From contig OZ245894.1 of NCBI GenBank assembly GCA_965229635.1, forward strand, positions 2,170,001 to 2,234,000: DNA of 64,000 nucleotides. The letters are read 5' to 3'. The notes below the pieces were generated by a model, which worked only from the letters and a program-made list of their open reading frames with translations, ran no database searches and had not been told where the DNA came from. The position numbers and the translations under genes were made by a program. Numbering within the stretch: position 1 is the stretch's first letter; each line of letters opens with the position of its first letter. Source of the DNA: BQJU01 sp965229635 (GTDB lineage: Bacteria; Bacteroidota; Bacteroidia; Chitinophagales; Saprospiraceae). Below, piece by piece: positions 1 to 9,212 of this stretch.

Positions 1-972
1 CATAATGGGTAGTGTGCCCGAAAGGCCAACCAGTATAAAAAATAGCGATCTCCTGGAGAGGTGATCCGGCATTAGTTTGCGCTCAGCCCGGTATTGATAC
101 CCAATTAGCAAGACGAGTAAAATCAAAACGGGCAACGACCGTTCAAAAAGCATCTTCAAAATATGTAATCGAGTAGTTCGCAGATTCTCTTTACTTTCCC
201 CCACCAAAGCATGAGAAAGCTGGATGTCCAGATAACCGTCCAGATAGGCACTGGCGGCCGGAATTTGTATTAGTAGATAAAGGCTTATTACCACAATTCC
301 TGTGATAAATGCGGTGTAGATGGCAAGGTGTAAAAAGCTCATCTTGCGGTACAATAGCCAGTAGATGCCGGGAACAGCAAGTGGGAAGAGCGCAACCAGA
401 CCCTTGGTAAGCACTGCCAGAAAGACAAGAATAGCGCCGCCGATCAGCTTCAGCCAGGGGAGGTACCCCCGGTCACCATAGTTTTCACTCCAGTGGTAAA
501 ATAAAAATACAGCCCAGAAGGTGAATAAGCCCAGGGTGCCTTCCAGCAGGTTGTTGACGTAGGTAAAATAAACCGTTTCATTACTCAGCCAAAACAAAAC
601 AGGCAGAAAACTCAGCGCACGGTAGCGAGGACTTTTTCGAAACAAATAGCGCCAGAAAAAATGAATGGAATAGATCGTTAATAAGGAAATGACCAGGCAG
701 TAGAGCCGCTCTACAAACAGATGATCGCCGAAGATGGAGAAGAATAACGATTGGATGCCAAACATTAGTGGAGGATGGCTGTAAAACGTCGGAAAAAAGG
801 TTTCCGTAAGGAAAGGTTGCCAGAAGGTGCCACTGCCCTCAGCCAGATTGCGAGAGAGGGTAGCGTACCAAAGCCCATCTACAAACATGCCATGCCGCAC
901 CAGGTTGGGCATAAACAGGAAAATGAACAGGGCCAGATTTAATAACCAGAAGTAAAGCGATATTTTTTTCAT
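1..972 (-). CDS. GT39/ArnT-like membrane glycosyltransferase, C-terminus outside window
   Basis: The frame is open from the ATG at 970-972 to the left edge, giving 324 codons with the C-terminus missing. The protein is strongly hydrophobic with many membrane segments. It begins MKKISLYFWLLNLALF and has an acidic first periplasmic loop (GMFVDGLWYATLSRNLAEG) followed by FYSHPPLMFGIQSLFF. This is the layout of the GT-C fold PMT/ArnT family, which moves a sugar from a polyprenyl-phosphate donor onto lipid or protein on the periplasmic side; the loop aspartate is the expected catalytic residue. It starts 6 bases after the cutC stop on the same strand, so the two are probably cotranscribed. Substrate cannot be told from sequence. 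Confidence 0.8.
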   Translation of the reverse strand, partial: MKKISLYFWLLNLALFIFLFMPNLVRHGMFVDGLWYATLSRNLAEGSGTFWQPFLTETFFPTFYSHPPLMFGIQSLFFSIFGDHLFVERLYCLVISLLTIYSIHFFWRYLFRKSPRYRALSFLPVLFWLSNETVYFTYVNNLLEGTLGLFTFWAVFLFYHWSENYGDRGYLPWLKLIGGAILVFLAVLTKGLVALFPLAVPGIYWLLYRKMSFLHLAIYTAFITGIVVISLYLLIQIPAASAYLDGYLDIQLSHALVGESKENLRTTRLHILKMLFERSLPVLILLVLLIGYQYRAERKLMPDHLSRRSLFFILVGLSGTLPIM

Positions 973-978
973 AGCTAA

Positions 979-1722
979 TTAGCTGTAACGGTCTAATATC
1001 TTTCGCATATCGCTGACCTGCTGTCCATCTACCTCATACCATTGTCCTTCCAATTCAGCAGCTTCCGTGCCCATGGCTACTTGAGCCCGAAAGTTCATGC
1101 CGCTGTGCACCAGTTTGCGAGCCGACGAGTGAAAAGCTTTCAGCTCAGGCAGGGCTTCCGCCAAATCATCAATATTGCGGGGCCTTACACCTCCTCCGGC
1201 AATGATCTCCAGCCGATCTCCCGCCAACTTCAGTAAATTGCGCAGCACGGGAATTCCATCAAGTGAAGTATTGGCCTGACCGGAAGTCAGCAAACTGCTC
1301 ACACCCAATCCGATCAGTTGTTCCAGTGTTTTTTCCGGTTCGACGCAGTGGTCAAAAGCACGGTGAAAAGTAAAGGGAAGTGACCCTGCTGCTTCAATCA
1401 TCCGGGCGGTGCGGTCCTCATCAAGCTGACCATTGGCCGATAAAGCACCCGCCACAATGCCGTCAGCACCAAATTCGCGGGCAATGCGGATATTCCGGAG
1501 AATGAGCTCAAATTCCGTGTCGGAGTGGTAAAAGTCACCTTTTCGGGGACGGATTAGTACCCTTATCGGAATATTGACCTTTTCCTTGGTGAGCTCAATT
1601 TTTCCGGCACTGGGCGTCACGCCGCCCTGGTCCAGGTTTTCGCACAATTCAATGCGATCAGCACCGTTGGCTTCTGCCGTCATGGCCGAGGCAATGGAAT
1701 CACAACAAATTTCGAGGATCAT
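979..1722 (-). CDS. cutC: CutC family protein
   Basis: This 247-residue protein has normal length for the CutC family, which adopts a TIM-barrel fold. Conserved stretches are visible: MILEICCDSIASA at the N-terminus, GADRIELCENLDQGGVTPS, IRVLIRPRKGDF, GADGIVAGAL, TFHRAFDHC and a late IIAGGGVRPRNI. The family was named for copper tolerance in Escherichia coli, but that role has been questioned and the biochemical activity remains unsettled. The protein is cytoplasmic with no signal peptide. The membrane glycosyltransferase follows after a 6-base gap. The 180 bases upstream are shared with the divergent RNase R gene. Confidence 0.93.
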   Translation of the reverse strand: MILEICCDSIASAMTAEANGADRIELCENLDQGGVTPSAGKIELTKEKVNIPIRVLIRPRKGDFYHSDTEFELILRNIRIAREFGADGIVAGALSANGQLDEDRTARMIEAAGSLPFTFHRAFDHCVEPEKTLEQLIGLGVSSLLTSGQANTSLDGIPVLRNLLKLAGDRLEIIAGGGVRPRNIDDLAEALPELKAFHSSARKLVHSGMNFRAQVAMGTEAAELEGQWYEVDGQQVSDMRKILDRYS

Positions 1723-1902
1723 TGGATGTTATTTAAACCAGCTTGTTAATGCAAAACAACAAATATTTTTAAAAAGGAAACCTTTTTACCGGTCAAATAC
1801 GTTTCATAGGAGATAGAATAAACACAAAAACCAAATTCTCTGACTTTAGTGGGGACTTAATACCCGTAAAAGAACAGAGAAACAAAACAATGAACTAACT
1901 TT

Positions 1903-4110
1903 ATGACCCAAAAAACGAGATCAATCTCTATGTCAAAAAAGAAAAAAACAAAAATCAAAGGAAAAACCCTCCGTCCCCGACAATTGAAACACGAAGTATT
2001 TCGCCTCCTGAAAAGAGAACAAAAGAAACCTTTCGCGCCAAAACAAATCGGTAAAAAACTTAAGATTAACAACAATAAGGATTCCATCAAACATGCCCTT
2101 GATGTCTTGGTGGAAGAGGGTAAGGCTGTACCGGTTGGTAGCCTCAAGTACAAATTTAACCACAGCAACAATAACAATCGCTCGGATCAGAACGGCCGAG
2201 AACCCTCCAAAACTTATGAGGGTATTGTGGATATGACCCGTACGGGTTCAGCCTACATTGTGGTCAAGGAATTGGAAAATGATGTACATGTTGCCGCCAA
2301 ATACATGAACACAGCCATGAACGGAGATCGGGTAAAAATCCGCACCTGGACTCCCCGTGGCCGCCGTAAGCCGGAAGGTGAAGTAGTGGAGGTGCTGGAA
2401 CGCACCAGCGAATACTTTATCGGTACGCTCAATTACTTCCGCAAATACACGATCGTATCGCCGGATGGGAATTTACCGTCAGATATTGTAGTAGACCTGG
2501 ACGATACCAAAGGCGCATCCAATGGCGACAAGGTAGTGGTGAAGGTCACCGACTGGAAGGCAGACCGCTACAACAATCTGAAAGGTATTGTGACCAGTGT
2601 GCTGGGCGAAGCGGGTAGCCACGATATCGAAATGAAGGCAATTCTGATCAACAATGGCTTCAATCTGGAGTTTCCCGATCAGGTGATGGTTGAATCTATT
2701 GCCTTGCAGGAGGATATTAGCCCGCAGGAAATTAGCCGCCGCCGCGATATGCGTGAGGTGACTACATTCACTATCGACCCCGATACGGCCAAGGACTTTG
2801 ACGATGCGCTTTCTATTCAGACGCTCGATAATGGTCGCCTGGAAATTGGTGTTCACATTGCCGATGTCTCCCATTATGTATTGGAAGGATCGGCATTGGA
2901 TGAAGAAGCCCTTAAGCGCTCCACTTCGGTGTATCTGGTAGATCGGGTTTTGCCAATGTTGCCGGAAAAGCTGTCTAACGAACTCTGTTCGCTGCGTCCA
3001 AATGAAGATAAACTAACGTTTTCCGCCATATTCGAATTTGACAATAACGACCGATTGGTCAAGCGCTGGTTTGGCAAAACGGTGATCCATTCTGATCGTC
3101 GCTTTACCTATGAGGAAGCACAGGAACGCCTGGAAAACAAACAGGGTGATTTTGCCGAAGAGCTGGAAAAACTCAATAACCTGGCGTATAAATTGCGCCG
3201 CCGTCGCTTCAAAAAAGGAGCCATTAACTTTGAAACGGAAGAAGTCAAATTCCGCCTTGATGAGAATGGCGTGCCGGTGGAGGTGTATGTGAAAGAGCGC
3301 AAGGACGCTCACATGTTGATTGAGGATTTTATGCTATTGGCCAACCGGGAGGTCGCGACCTTTATTGATAAAAAAGGCAAAGATACCGAACGTGAGGTTC
3401 CTTATGTTTACCGAATCCACGATGAGCCCAATCCGGATAAGGTGGCCGAACTGGCTTTGTTTGCCAAAGAGCTGGGGTTCAATATGAAGATTGGTAATCC
3501 TAAAGAAATTGCCAATTCCTATAATAAGCTCAGCCGGGCAGCTGAGAATAGCCCTGGTTTGAAATTGCTGGAACCACTGGCCATCCGTACCATGGCTAAA
3601 GCCGAATACTCCACCGAAAATATTGGCCATTACGGACTGGCCTTTGATTACTACGCTCACTTTACCTCACCTATCCGCCGTTATTCGGATGTATTGGCGC
3701 ACCGCATTCTGGAAAAAAATCTGGGGGCAGCCACTTTTCGGGTCAATAAGGAAAAGCTGGAGGAAAAGTGTAAGCACATCTCCAAGATGGAACGCCAGGC
3801 CATGACTGCCGAACGCGAATCGATCAAATACAAGCAGGTGGAATTCCTGGAGAAACATGTGGGAGAAGTATTCCCTGGCATTGTTTCGGGGATGATTGAT
3901 CGTGGCATCTTTGTAGAATTGGAAGGTAACCGCTGTGAAGGCATGGTGGGTTTTGAAACGATGGACGAGCCATTTGAAATTGGCGAAAGCCGCCTACAGG
4001 CCAAAGGTAAGCATAGCCAGAAGGTTCTGAAGATCGGTGATCGGATACAAGTGCGAATCACCGCTGCGGATTTACATCGCCGCCGCATTGATATGGAAAT
4101 GGTGGATTAG
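1903..4110 (+). CDS. rnr: Ribonuclease R (3'-5' exoribonuclease)
   Basis: This 735-residue RNase II/R family enzyme degrades structured RNA processively from the 3' end in the cytoplasm. A very basic N-terminus (KKKKTKIKGKTLRPRQLK) is followed by a winged-helix-like segment (about residues 20-85), two cold-shock OB folds, the RNB catalytic domain and a C-terminal S1 domain (about 645-730). The RNB metal-binding aspartates lie in TIDPDTAKDFDDALSIQ, and the late signature YAHFTSPIRRYSDVLAHR is intact. An in-frame ATG at 1930 (MSKKKKTKIK) is an equally plausible start. The gene stands alone, divergent from cutC. The reverse-strand terminator at 4134-4174 lies beyond its stop. Confidence 0.96.
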   Translation: MTQKTRSISMSKKKKTKIKGKTLRPRQLKHEVFRLLKREQKKPFAPKQIGKKLKINNNKDSIKHALDVLVEEGKAVPVGSLKYKFNHSNNNNRSDQNGREPSKTYEGIVDMTRTGSAYIVVKELENDVHVAAKYMNTAMNGDRVKIRTWTPRGRRKPEGEVVEVLERTSEYFIGTLNYFRKYTIVSPDGNLPSDIVVDLDDTKGASNGDKVVVKVTDWKADRYNNLKGIVTSVLGEAGSHDIEMKAILINNGFNLEFPDQVMVESIALQEDISPQEISRRRDMREVTTFTIDPDTAKDFDDALSIQTLDNGRLEIGVHIADVSHYVLEGSALDEEALKRSTSVYLVDRVLPMLPEKLSNELCSLRPNEDKLTFSAIFEFDNNDRLVKRWFGKTVIHSDRRFTYEEAQERLENKQGDFAEELEKLNNLAYKLRRRRFKKGAINFETEEVKFRLDENGVPVEVYVKERKDAHMLIEDFMLLANREVATFIDKKGKDTEREVPYVYRIHDEPNPDKVAELALFAKELGFNMKIGNPKEIANSYNKLSRAAENSPGLKLLEPLAIRTMAKAEYSTENIGHYGLAFDYYAHFTSPIRRYSDVLAHRILEKNLGAATFRVNKEKLEEKCKHISKMERQAMTAERESIKYKQVEFLEKHVGEVFPGIVSGMIDRGIFVELEGNRCEGMVGFETMDEPFEIGESRLQAKGKHSQKVLKIGDRIQVRITAADLHRRRIDMEMVD

Positions 4111-4133
4111 AGCAGATTAATTGTCACCAGCTT

Positions 4134-4174
4134 CAAAAAAATAGCCGTCCGATCCTGGTTGGGAACAGACGGCC
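4134..4174 (-). terminator. Intrinsic terminator of the lipoprotein gene
   Basis: Arms 4144-4149 (gccgtc) and 4168-4173 (gacggc) pair, extended by neighbouring wobble pairs. Read on the minus strand the stem is followed by a run of seven T (plus-strand A run 4135-4141). It lies 36 bases beyond the stop of the lipoprotein gene, which ends at 4210. Confidence 0.7.
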
Positions 4175-4209
4175 ATTAGCAAAATATATTTAGAAGGAAA
4201 ACGGTGTTC

Positions 4210-5175
4210 TCAAAGTGATTCAATCCAAACCATAACTTCGTTTAATGGCATTGATTCGGGCTGTAAGTTGACCACATTTTCTAACCCTGCGGCTGGGGCG
4301 ATGTCTTTGAAATCCAGGTAGAAATTGCCGGACTCCCGTTCTGAAATGGATACAAGTTTCACCGGTGTTCCTACCGGGATGTGATCCGTGCAGAATTGTT
4401 GTCCGGGTGATCCCTCCAGTTTTACCACACTCCAATAGTCTTCAAAAACCAGAAAGACCGCAGAATTGAAGGCATTAAATCCTTCGGGTAGATTCACGCA
4501 TACGGAAGTCGTTCCGGATGCAGGCTCGATCACTTGGGCACAACCAAACCAGCCTAGTTGACTGCTCTGAGTGGCAACAGCGAGGCGCCAGACATCTTCT
4601 GTTTCATCAAAAATTTCTGATGCAGACAATTCAGGAGCAATGCCCTGTATTTGGGCCGGCCAGAGCGTGATGCCCTCCTGGTGAGCTTCACCGTAGAGCA
4701 CTTGCTGATTGTCGGCCGGGCTATCACTGGGGAAGGTGAACTGTAAATTTTGGTCATCGGCTAGTCTGAGTGGCAAATTGCCTTTCAAACCTGAGATCTC
4801 ATAGAGAGCGGTCAGTTCCATAACCTGATTATCCACCAGTGTAGAAATATTATTCAAAATAAGGTCACCCCGGCTTTGGAGTTGTGCTACTTCCAGGTTG
4901 ATGCTTCCTCCCACAATCACTCCTGCCTCAGTTGAAAAAGCATTGGGGGAGAAGTGAAATTCAGTTTGTTGTGCCGTTTTGAACGTTGCGGCAAAGGAAG
5001 CGTCCAGGGCAAAATTTTCGGCATTATCGTCCACCTCAGCGTAAAAATTACTGATTCGGCCCGTCCATTGGCTAGAGCCAATAATGACCTCATCATCTAC
5101 ATGAAAAACATCGGTATCCTTTCTGCAGGAGGCCACTAGTAGTAATATGCTGAGTGCCAGGCTAATTTTTTTCAT
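4210..5175 (-). CDS. Lipoprotein of unknown function
   Basis: I place the start at the ATG at 5173-5175, which gives MKKISLALSILLLVASCRK, a classical lipoprotein signal with lipobox LVAS/C. An upstream in-frame ATG at 5199 would add eight residues before the signal and is less likely. The mature protein is about 300 residues, acidic, rich in predicted beta strand, with four further cysteines in the C-terminal half (WFGCAQ, TSVCVNL, QFCTDH region) that could form disulfides. I do not recognise a family. It is expected at the outer or inner membrane, lipid-anchored. A terminator follows it; the next gene upstream ends 240 bases away, so it is probably monocistronic. Confidence 0.8.
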   Translation of the reverse strand: MKKISLALSILLLVASCRKDTDVFHVDDEVIIGSSQWTGRISNFYAEVDDNAENFALDASFAATFKTAQQTEFHFSPNAFSTEAGVIVGGSINLEVAQLQSRGDLILNNISTLVDNQVMELTALYEISGLKGNLPLRLADDQNLQFTFPSDSPADNQQVLYGEAHQEGITLWPAQIQGIAPELSASEIFDETEDVWRLAVATQSSQLGWFGCAQVIEPASGTTSVCVNLPEGFNAFNSAVFLVFEDYWSVVKLEGSPGQQFCTDHIPVGTPVKLVSISERESGNFYLDFKDIAPAAGLENVVNLQPESMPLNEVMVWIESL

Positions 5176-5415
5176 TTCACTTATACACTTCATTATCATT
5201 CAAACATGATCGTTGTTAGAGGTTAGATGCCGCTGGTTGTCAAAACGTTGCCTGTTGTGTACATTTATCATCAGAAATTCTCATTTTTATTGTCAGACCA
5301 TCAAGATAGCCAATGAAAAAAGATTTGATCGACATCGAGGTGACCCTGGTTGGCATGATCAGAAGTCAAACGCCTCCACTGAAATTTCGGGAAAATAAAT
5401 AGGTGAAATAGACCA

Positions 5416-6738
5416 CTATCTAAGTGCAAGCGGCACTTTGAGCCCGAGTTTTAAACCGGTAAGGAAATACTTCTGGGTGACGGGAAAGTCGGAGCGAGTG
5501 AATGACTTTGGGTACACTCTGAAGAATGGTTCAAAACTCAGCTGGAATCCGCCGTTCAGTTTGTAGTTAAAGCTCATACCGCCGTAGTAACCAATACCAA
5601 TGTGTTGTCTGAAAGCTGGATAAGCGTTGGGCTTGTCGTTGGTAAAACTGGTTGGTTCCATATCTACCGGTGAAAGGAAGTCGCCTTTTTGGCGGGAAAG
5701 GATATTGATCAGAATTCCCCCTTTTACTTCCAGCGCAAAATGCGTGAAATCGAATTCGTAGTTGGCCAGCAGCGGAATATCCAGGATGCGATAGCGATTG
5801 TAGGTAATGATTTCGCGGCTACCGATGATCAGAACGGTATCTGCACCGATAATTTCTCCATTGGGGCCATATTCGGTGGTAATGACCTCTGTGCGTTCTG
5901 CATCGGGATCAACATAGTCAAATTTTTCGTTGATTTGGGTATAATCAAGTCCGGTGGACAGGCCTAGCCCGATGGGGCTGATAACGGACGCCCGCGCATC
6001 CAGGCTAAAGGTATAGAATGGTAACTCTGTATTTTCACGGGTGTCAACGTAGACCTGTGCATCAGCATCTTTGGGCGACATCTGTCGACGTGCCAGATCG
6101 ATGGCACCACCGAAGGTAGCAAAGAACTTCCAGGGACGTTTCCTGAACTTTGCGCAGTCGGTTGGGTCATTAAACGCAAATGGGGCAGCGTTGGTAGCTT
6201 TCTGCTCATGAAAAGCAAGGATGGGTAACTCGGGAGTATGCCAACGGGCAATTTCTTCTGTGGTTTGAACCCGTGGTGTCTCTTCCTGATTGTTTATCTC
6301 CTGGGGCAGTTCGATGGACTTGCCTGATTTTGTTTGGAGCTCCGCAGCGGTTTTCTGAGGATAAATCTGGTGGTTATCTTTCGGACGAACGGTGGTGGTT
6401 CTTTGCTTTTGAACAGGTGCTGCCGATTCAGTCTGGGCCAGGCTGTTATTGGTTGAAGCTGGTTGATCTTTGGTAAAAGTGGCTTGTTCCTTTTCATTTT
6501 GTGCAAAGGGAATCGGAAGATGCTGTAGGCTGGGATGGTCAGTAGGCATACCCGCCCAAATTCCCAGGGCAACGATCGCTGATAGAGCAACACCAGCCAG
6601 CAAACGAAAATAAATACCACCGCGTCTGCGCTTTCTGCGGGTCTGGTCAATCTTATCCCACAAGTGCATAGGCGGTTCCGTACTGAGCTGTGCCAGTTTA
6701 TCCCGAAAGATCTCATCGATAGGATGCCGAGAACTCAT
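5416..6738 (-). CDS. Membrane-anchored protein with outer-membrane beta-barrel-like C-terminus, probable anti-sigma partner
   Basis: In this 440-residue protein, residues 1-40 are charged and cytoplasmic (MSSRHPIDEIFRDKLAQL, LWDKIDQTRRKRRR), followed by one transmembrane helix at about 43-64 (FRLLAGVALSAIVALGIW). A Gln/Thr-rich linker of about 120 residues follows, then a C-terminal half of alternating strands resembling the outer-membrane beta-barrel (PorT-like) family, ending in GLKLGLKVPLAL. The start codon overlaps the sigma-factor stop by 4 bases (ATGA), so the two are translationally coupled. Coupling plus a cytosolic basic N-terminus suggests a transmembrane anti-sigma factor. How a barrel-like domain sits behind a single inner-membrane helix is unclear; it may be a periplasmic beta domain. 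No zinc-finger HxxxCxxC motif is present. Confidence 0.8.
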   Translation of the reverse strand: MSSRHPIDEIFRDKLAQLSTEPPMHLWDKIDQTRRKRRRGGIYFRLLAGVALSAIVALGIWAGMPTDHPSLQHLPIPFAQNEKEQATFTKDQPASTNNSLAQTESAAPVQKQRTTTVRPKDNHQIYPQKTAAELQTKSGKSIELPQEINNQEETPRVQTTEEIARWHTPELPILAFHEQKATNAAPFAFNDPTDCAKFRKRPWKFFATFGGAIDLARRQMSPKDADAQVYVDTRENTELPFYTFSLDARASVISPIGLGLSTGLDYTQINEKFDYVDPDAERTEVITTEYGPNGEIIGADTVLIIGSREIITYNRYRILDIPLLANYEFDFTHFALEVKGGILINILSRQKGDFLSPVDMEPTSFTNDKPNAYPAFRQHIGIGYYGGMSFNYKLNGGFQLSFEPFFRVYPKSFTRSDFPVTQKYFLTGLKLGLKVPLALR

Positions 6739-7292
6739 ACCGCTATTTTTTGCAATTTTAAAATCTGCACCTGCAGGAGTTTGCGCGCCTTGACCAGCTG
6801 CGAGCGCGATGTACTTTCCTGGATGCCCAATGCGTCTGCAATTTCTTTGTGACTGTACCCCTCAATGGCGTAGAGATTGAAAACGACCCGGTATCCCTCC
6901 GGCAGGTCGGCAATCAGCCTCATCAGCACTTCCTCGCCCAGGTCACTGTAGACCGATGGTTCAACCGGTACATCCGGATAGTATTCTACACCAATCTGTT
7001 CGTGAGAGAAACTTTTTCGGCTGTAGTTTTTGAGGGCAGTATTGATCACAATTCTTCTGATCCAACCTTCAAAGGAGCCCTTGTGCTGGAATTTGTCCAA
7101 ATTGTCAAAGACTTTAATGAAAGCATCCTGAAGAATATCCTCGGCTTCCATGCGGTGTCTGGTATATCGCAGACAAACACTCATCATCTTTCCGGCGTAG
7201 CGCCGAAAAACTTCTTCCTGGCACATCCGATTTTCACGGATACACCCCTCGATGAGTTCTTTTTCCGTCACGTCTTGTTTAGGTTGGCGCAA
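6735..7292 (-). CDS. ECF-type RNA polymerase sigma factor
   Basis: This 185-residue sigma-70 family protein has only regions 2 and 4. Region 2 covers about residues 20-95 (RYAGKMMSVCLRYTRHRMEA, DILQDAFIKVFDNLDKF, GSFEGWIRRIVINTALKNY). Region 4 covers about 125-180 (LPEGYRVVFNLYAIEGYSH, EIADALGIQESTSRSQLVKA). It directs RNA polymerase to a small regulon, commonly in response to envelope signals. Its last bases overlap the start of the membrane protein downstream, its likely regulator. It is divergent from the thioesterase gene, with 195 bases between them. The target promoters cannot be read from this window. Confidence 0.95.
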   Translation of the reverse strand: MRQPKQDVTEKELIEGCIRENRMCQEEVFRRYAGKMMSVCLRYTRHRMEAEDILQDAFIKVFDNLDKFQHKGSFEGWIRRIVINTALKNYSRKSFSHEQIGVEYYPDVPVEPSVYSDLGEEVLMRLIADLPEGYRVVFNLYAIEGYSHKEIADALGIQESTSRSQLVKARKLLQVQILKLQKIAV

Positions 7293-7487
7293 GTCCAGAG
7301 CATACTAATTTGCCTCTCAAGATAACGCTGGTTGTTTAATAGATACGATAGTTTTCTAAAATGCTGCCTGCTTGGGGTAAGAAAGTCTGTTTTTAATTTA
7401 AGGTCATAGCCTAAGGGCTACGACTAAAATAATAATTTCTACTTGATTCATCACTTCTTTAACGTTTTGAACCCTTAAATTGCAACC

Positions 7488-7910
7488 ATGACGGCAAAAA
7501 ACAGAGCTGAAAAGATCACACAAGAAATGTATCGAAATGATGCCTTTAGCCAGTGGCTGGGCATCAAAGTGATGGAGGTAGGGGCGGGATCCTGCATTTT
7601 GGAAATGGATATTACGCCGGTAATGCTCAACGGCTTTGGTGTGGTACACGGTGGTATCACCTTTTCATTGGCCGATAGTGCGTTGGCTTTTGCTTCAAAC
7701 GGACAGGGACGCAATGCCGTGTCGATTGAAACTTCGATCTCTCATACTCGCCCCGTAGTGGTTGGCGATCAACTCAAAGCAGTGGCTAAGGAGCTTAGCC
7801 TTGGCCATCGCATTGCTATTTATGAAGTAACGATAATTAATCAAAACGAGAAAGTGGTAGGATTATTTAAGGGAACGGTGTATCGTAAGTCTTCAGAGTG
7901 GGCGGTGTGA
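7488..7910 (+). CDS. paaI: PaaI-type hotdog-fold thioesterase
   Basis: This 140-residue hotdog-fold protein matches the PaaI acyl-CoA thioesterase family in length and signature. NGFGVVHGGITFSLADSALA (about residues 46-65) carries the conserved N-G-x-x-H-G-G and the helix aspartate used in catalysis, followed by SIETSISHTRPVVVGD. The family hydrolyses aromatic or medium-chain acyl-CoA thioesters, classically releasing CoA from stalled phenylacetate-pathway intermediates. No other paa genes are nearby, so the physiological substrate here is open. It is cytoplasmic and appears monocistronic. The symbol rests on family similarity only. Confidence 0.88.
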   Translation: MTAKNRAEKITQEMYRNDAFSQWLGIKVMEVGAGSCILEMDITPVMLNGFGVVHGGITFSLADSALAFASNGQGRNAVSIETSISHTRPVVVGDQLKAVAKELSLGHRIAIYEVTIINQNEKVVGLFKGTVYRKSSEWAV

Positions 7911-8240
7911 CAAAAAGTTTTATTTTTCTACAACATATTATAATTTTATTTTGCATAAAATGTGTGAAAAGAAATAAATTAAGCTATATTTGCTTTCGAC
8001 CAAACACCTGAAATCTTTCCTTCGTTCCTAATTCCCTTTCTTACAAAACCCTCATATCATGTTGTCGGCAATTGCTGACCCCTGTTGGCATTGCCGGCAC
8101 CTAAAACCCTATCTTTTTATTTTATTCACCTTGCTATTATCCATTATTCATTGTACCTTTTCCCTTGTTTTTCCGTAAGGAAATGGTAAAATGTTTTAAA
8201 TCACTTCGGCGTCTTTGTCAAAAAACCAAAATTTCCACAA
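7911..8240. other. Intergenic region with -7 element and hairpin leader
   Basis: These 330 bases hold no convincing gene. An A+T-rich stretch follows the thioesterase stop. A TATATTTG element at 7985-7992 matches the Bacteroidota -7 consensus, although no good -33 TTG lies 20 bases before it. Between it and the next start is a hairpin with arms cggcaat 8066-8072 and attgccg 8090-8096, extendable by about three pairs. The inferred leader of the secreted-protein gene is about 240 nucleotides. Confidence 0.5.
7985..7992 (+). promoter_or_regulatory. Candidate -7 element (TATATTTG)
   Basis: This is an exact TAnnTTTG match upstream of the gene starting at 8241. The -33 region is poor: 20 bases upstream is TGTG rather than TTG. 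It is the only good -7 match between the thioesterase and the next gene. Confidence 0.4.
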
Positions 8241-9197
8241 ATGAGAATTCTTTTTTCTTTACTAGCCCTGATTCTGGTCGGGCAAGTTTGTGTGGCACAG
8301 GAGTTTTCGGATCCGGTCCAATATTTCGATTATCTCAATAACGAACACGCAGCGATTGTCAATAAGAACCTGGAATACGTTCAGTATTCGGTGCATAGTG
8401 ATGATTACAATGAGGTAGAACAAAAACGCCTGGAGCTGATCAAGCAGTTGGCTCAGGCTATTGTCAAAGTTGCTGCTTTGCCTGCCTATGAGGATGATGC
8501 CGGTATGCGCAACGAAATGGAGGAAGTGCTCAAGCTATATCTGGAGTCTTACGAAATAGAATTTAGTGAAATCAATGACCTCAAACGAGAGAGTAAAGAA
8601 TCGTTTGAAGCGATGGAGCGCTATTTGGAAGCTCAGGATGCTGCCGAGAAAAAGATAGCTGATGCAGCTGAGCGCTTTCAGGATGCTCAACGGGCTTTTG
8701 CCAAAAAGCACTACATCACCCTGCTGGAAGGAGAAAAAAATACCGAGATCGAGCAGATCAACCAGGTCAACGCTTATTACCGGGCGGTGTTTTTAAAGTA
8801 CTTTAAGGTGTCGAAACAACATTCGGAAGTATCGGAGGCGATGCAGGCACGAGAGGCAGAGCAGATGGATAAAGCCCGGTTGAAACTACAGCAGATAACG
8901 CAATCAGAATTGAAAATTTTGAGGCTTATGCCCGACTTCAACGGTGATACTGCTTATCGCGACGGAGCGATTGCGATTCTGGAATTCTATCAGGACCTGG
9001 CGCAAAATGGATACAAAAAGGTAGTTGATGTGTTAAAAAAGGAACAACTAACCCAGGAGGATGTAGATGTGTACAATGAAGTCATTGAAAATTATAACAC
9101 TAATGCGACACGCCTGATCAATGAGTACAATCAGGCCTTGGATCAATTATTAAAAAACAATGTCCCAAAACCCTCCATCCGAACCAAGCGTATTTAG
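8241..9197 (+). CDS. Secreted helical protein of unknown function
   Basis: This 318-residue protein has a clear Sec signal peptide (MRILFSLLALILVGQVCVAQ, cleavage after VAQ). The mature protein is almost entirely helical and highly charged, with coiled-coil-prone stretches (residues about 120-155 rich in A/E/K, and about 195-215 EAMQAREAEQMDKARLK). It has no T9SS sorting domain and no cysteines in the mature part, so a periplasmic location is expected. It somewhat resembles the LIC11966-type surface proteins annotated in many Bacteroidota genomes, but I could not verify this. The PAS histidine kinase starts 15 bases after its stop, so the two are probably cotranscribed and the protein could feed the sensor. 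Confidence 0.8.
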   Translation: MRILFSLLALILVGQVCVAQEFSDPVQYFDYLNNEHAAIVNKNLEYVQYSVHSDDYNEVEQKRLELIKQLAQAIVKVAALPAYEDDAGMRNEMEEVLKLYLESYEIEFSEINDLKRESKESFEAMERYLEAQDAAEKKIADAAERFQDAQRAFAKKHYITLLEGEKNTEIEQINQVNAYYRAVFLKYFKVSKQHSEVSEAMQAREAEQMDKARLKLQQITQSELKILRLMPDFNGDTAYRDGAIAILEFYQDLAQNGYKKVVDVLKKEQLTQEDVDVYNEVIENYNTNATRLINEYNQALDQLLKNNVPKPSIRTKRI

Positions 9198-9212
9198 GAA
9201 GACACAGTTTAA

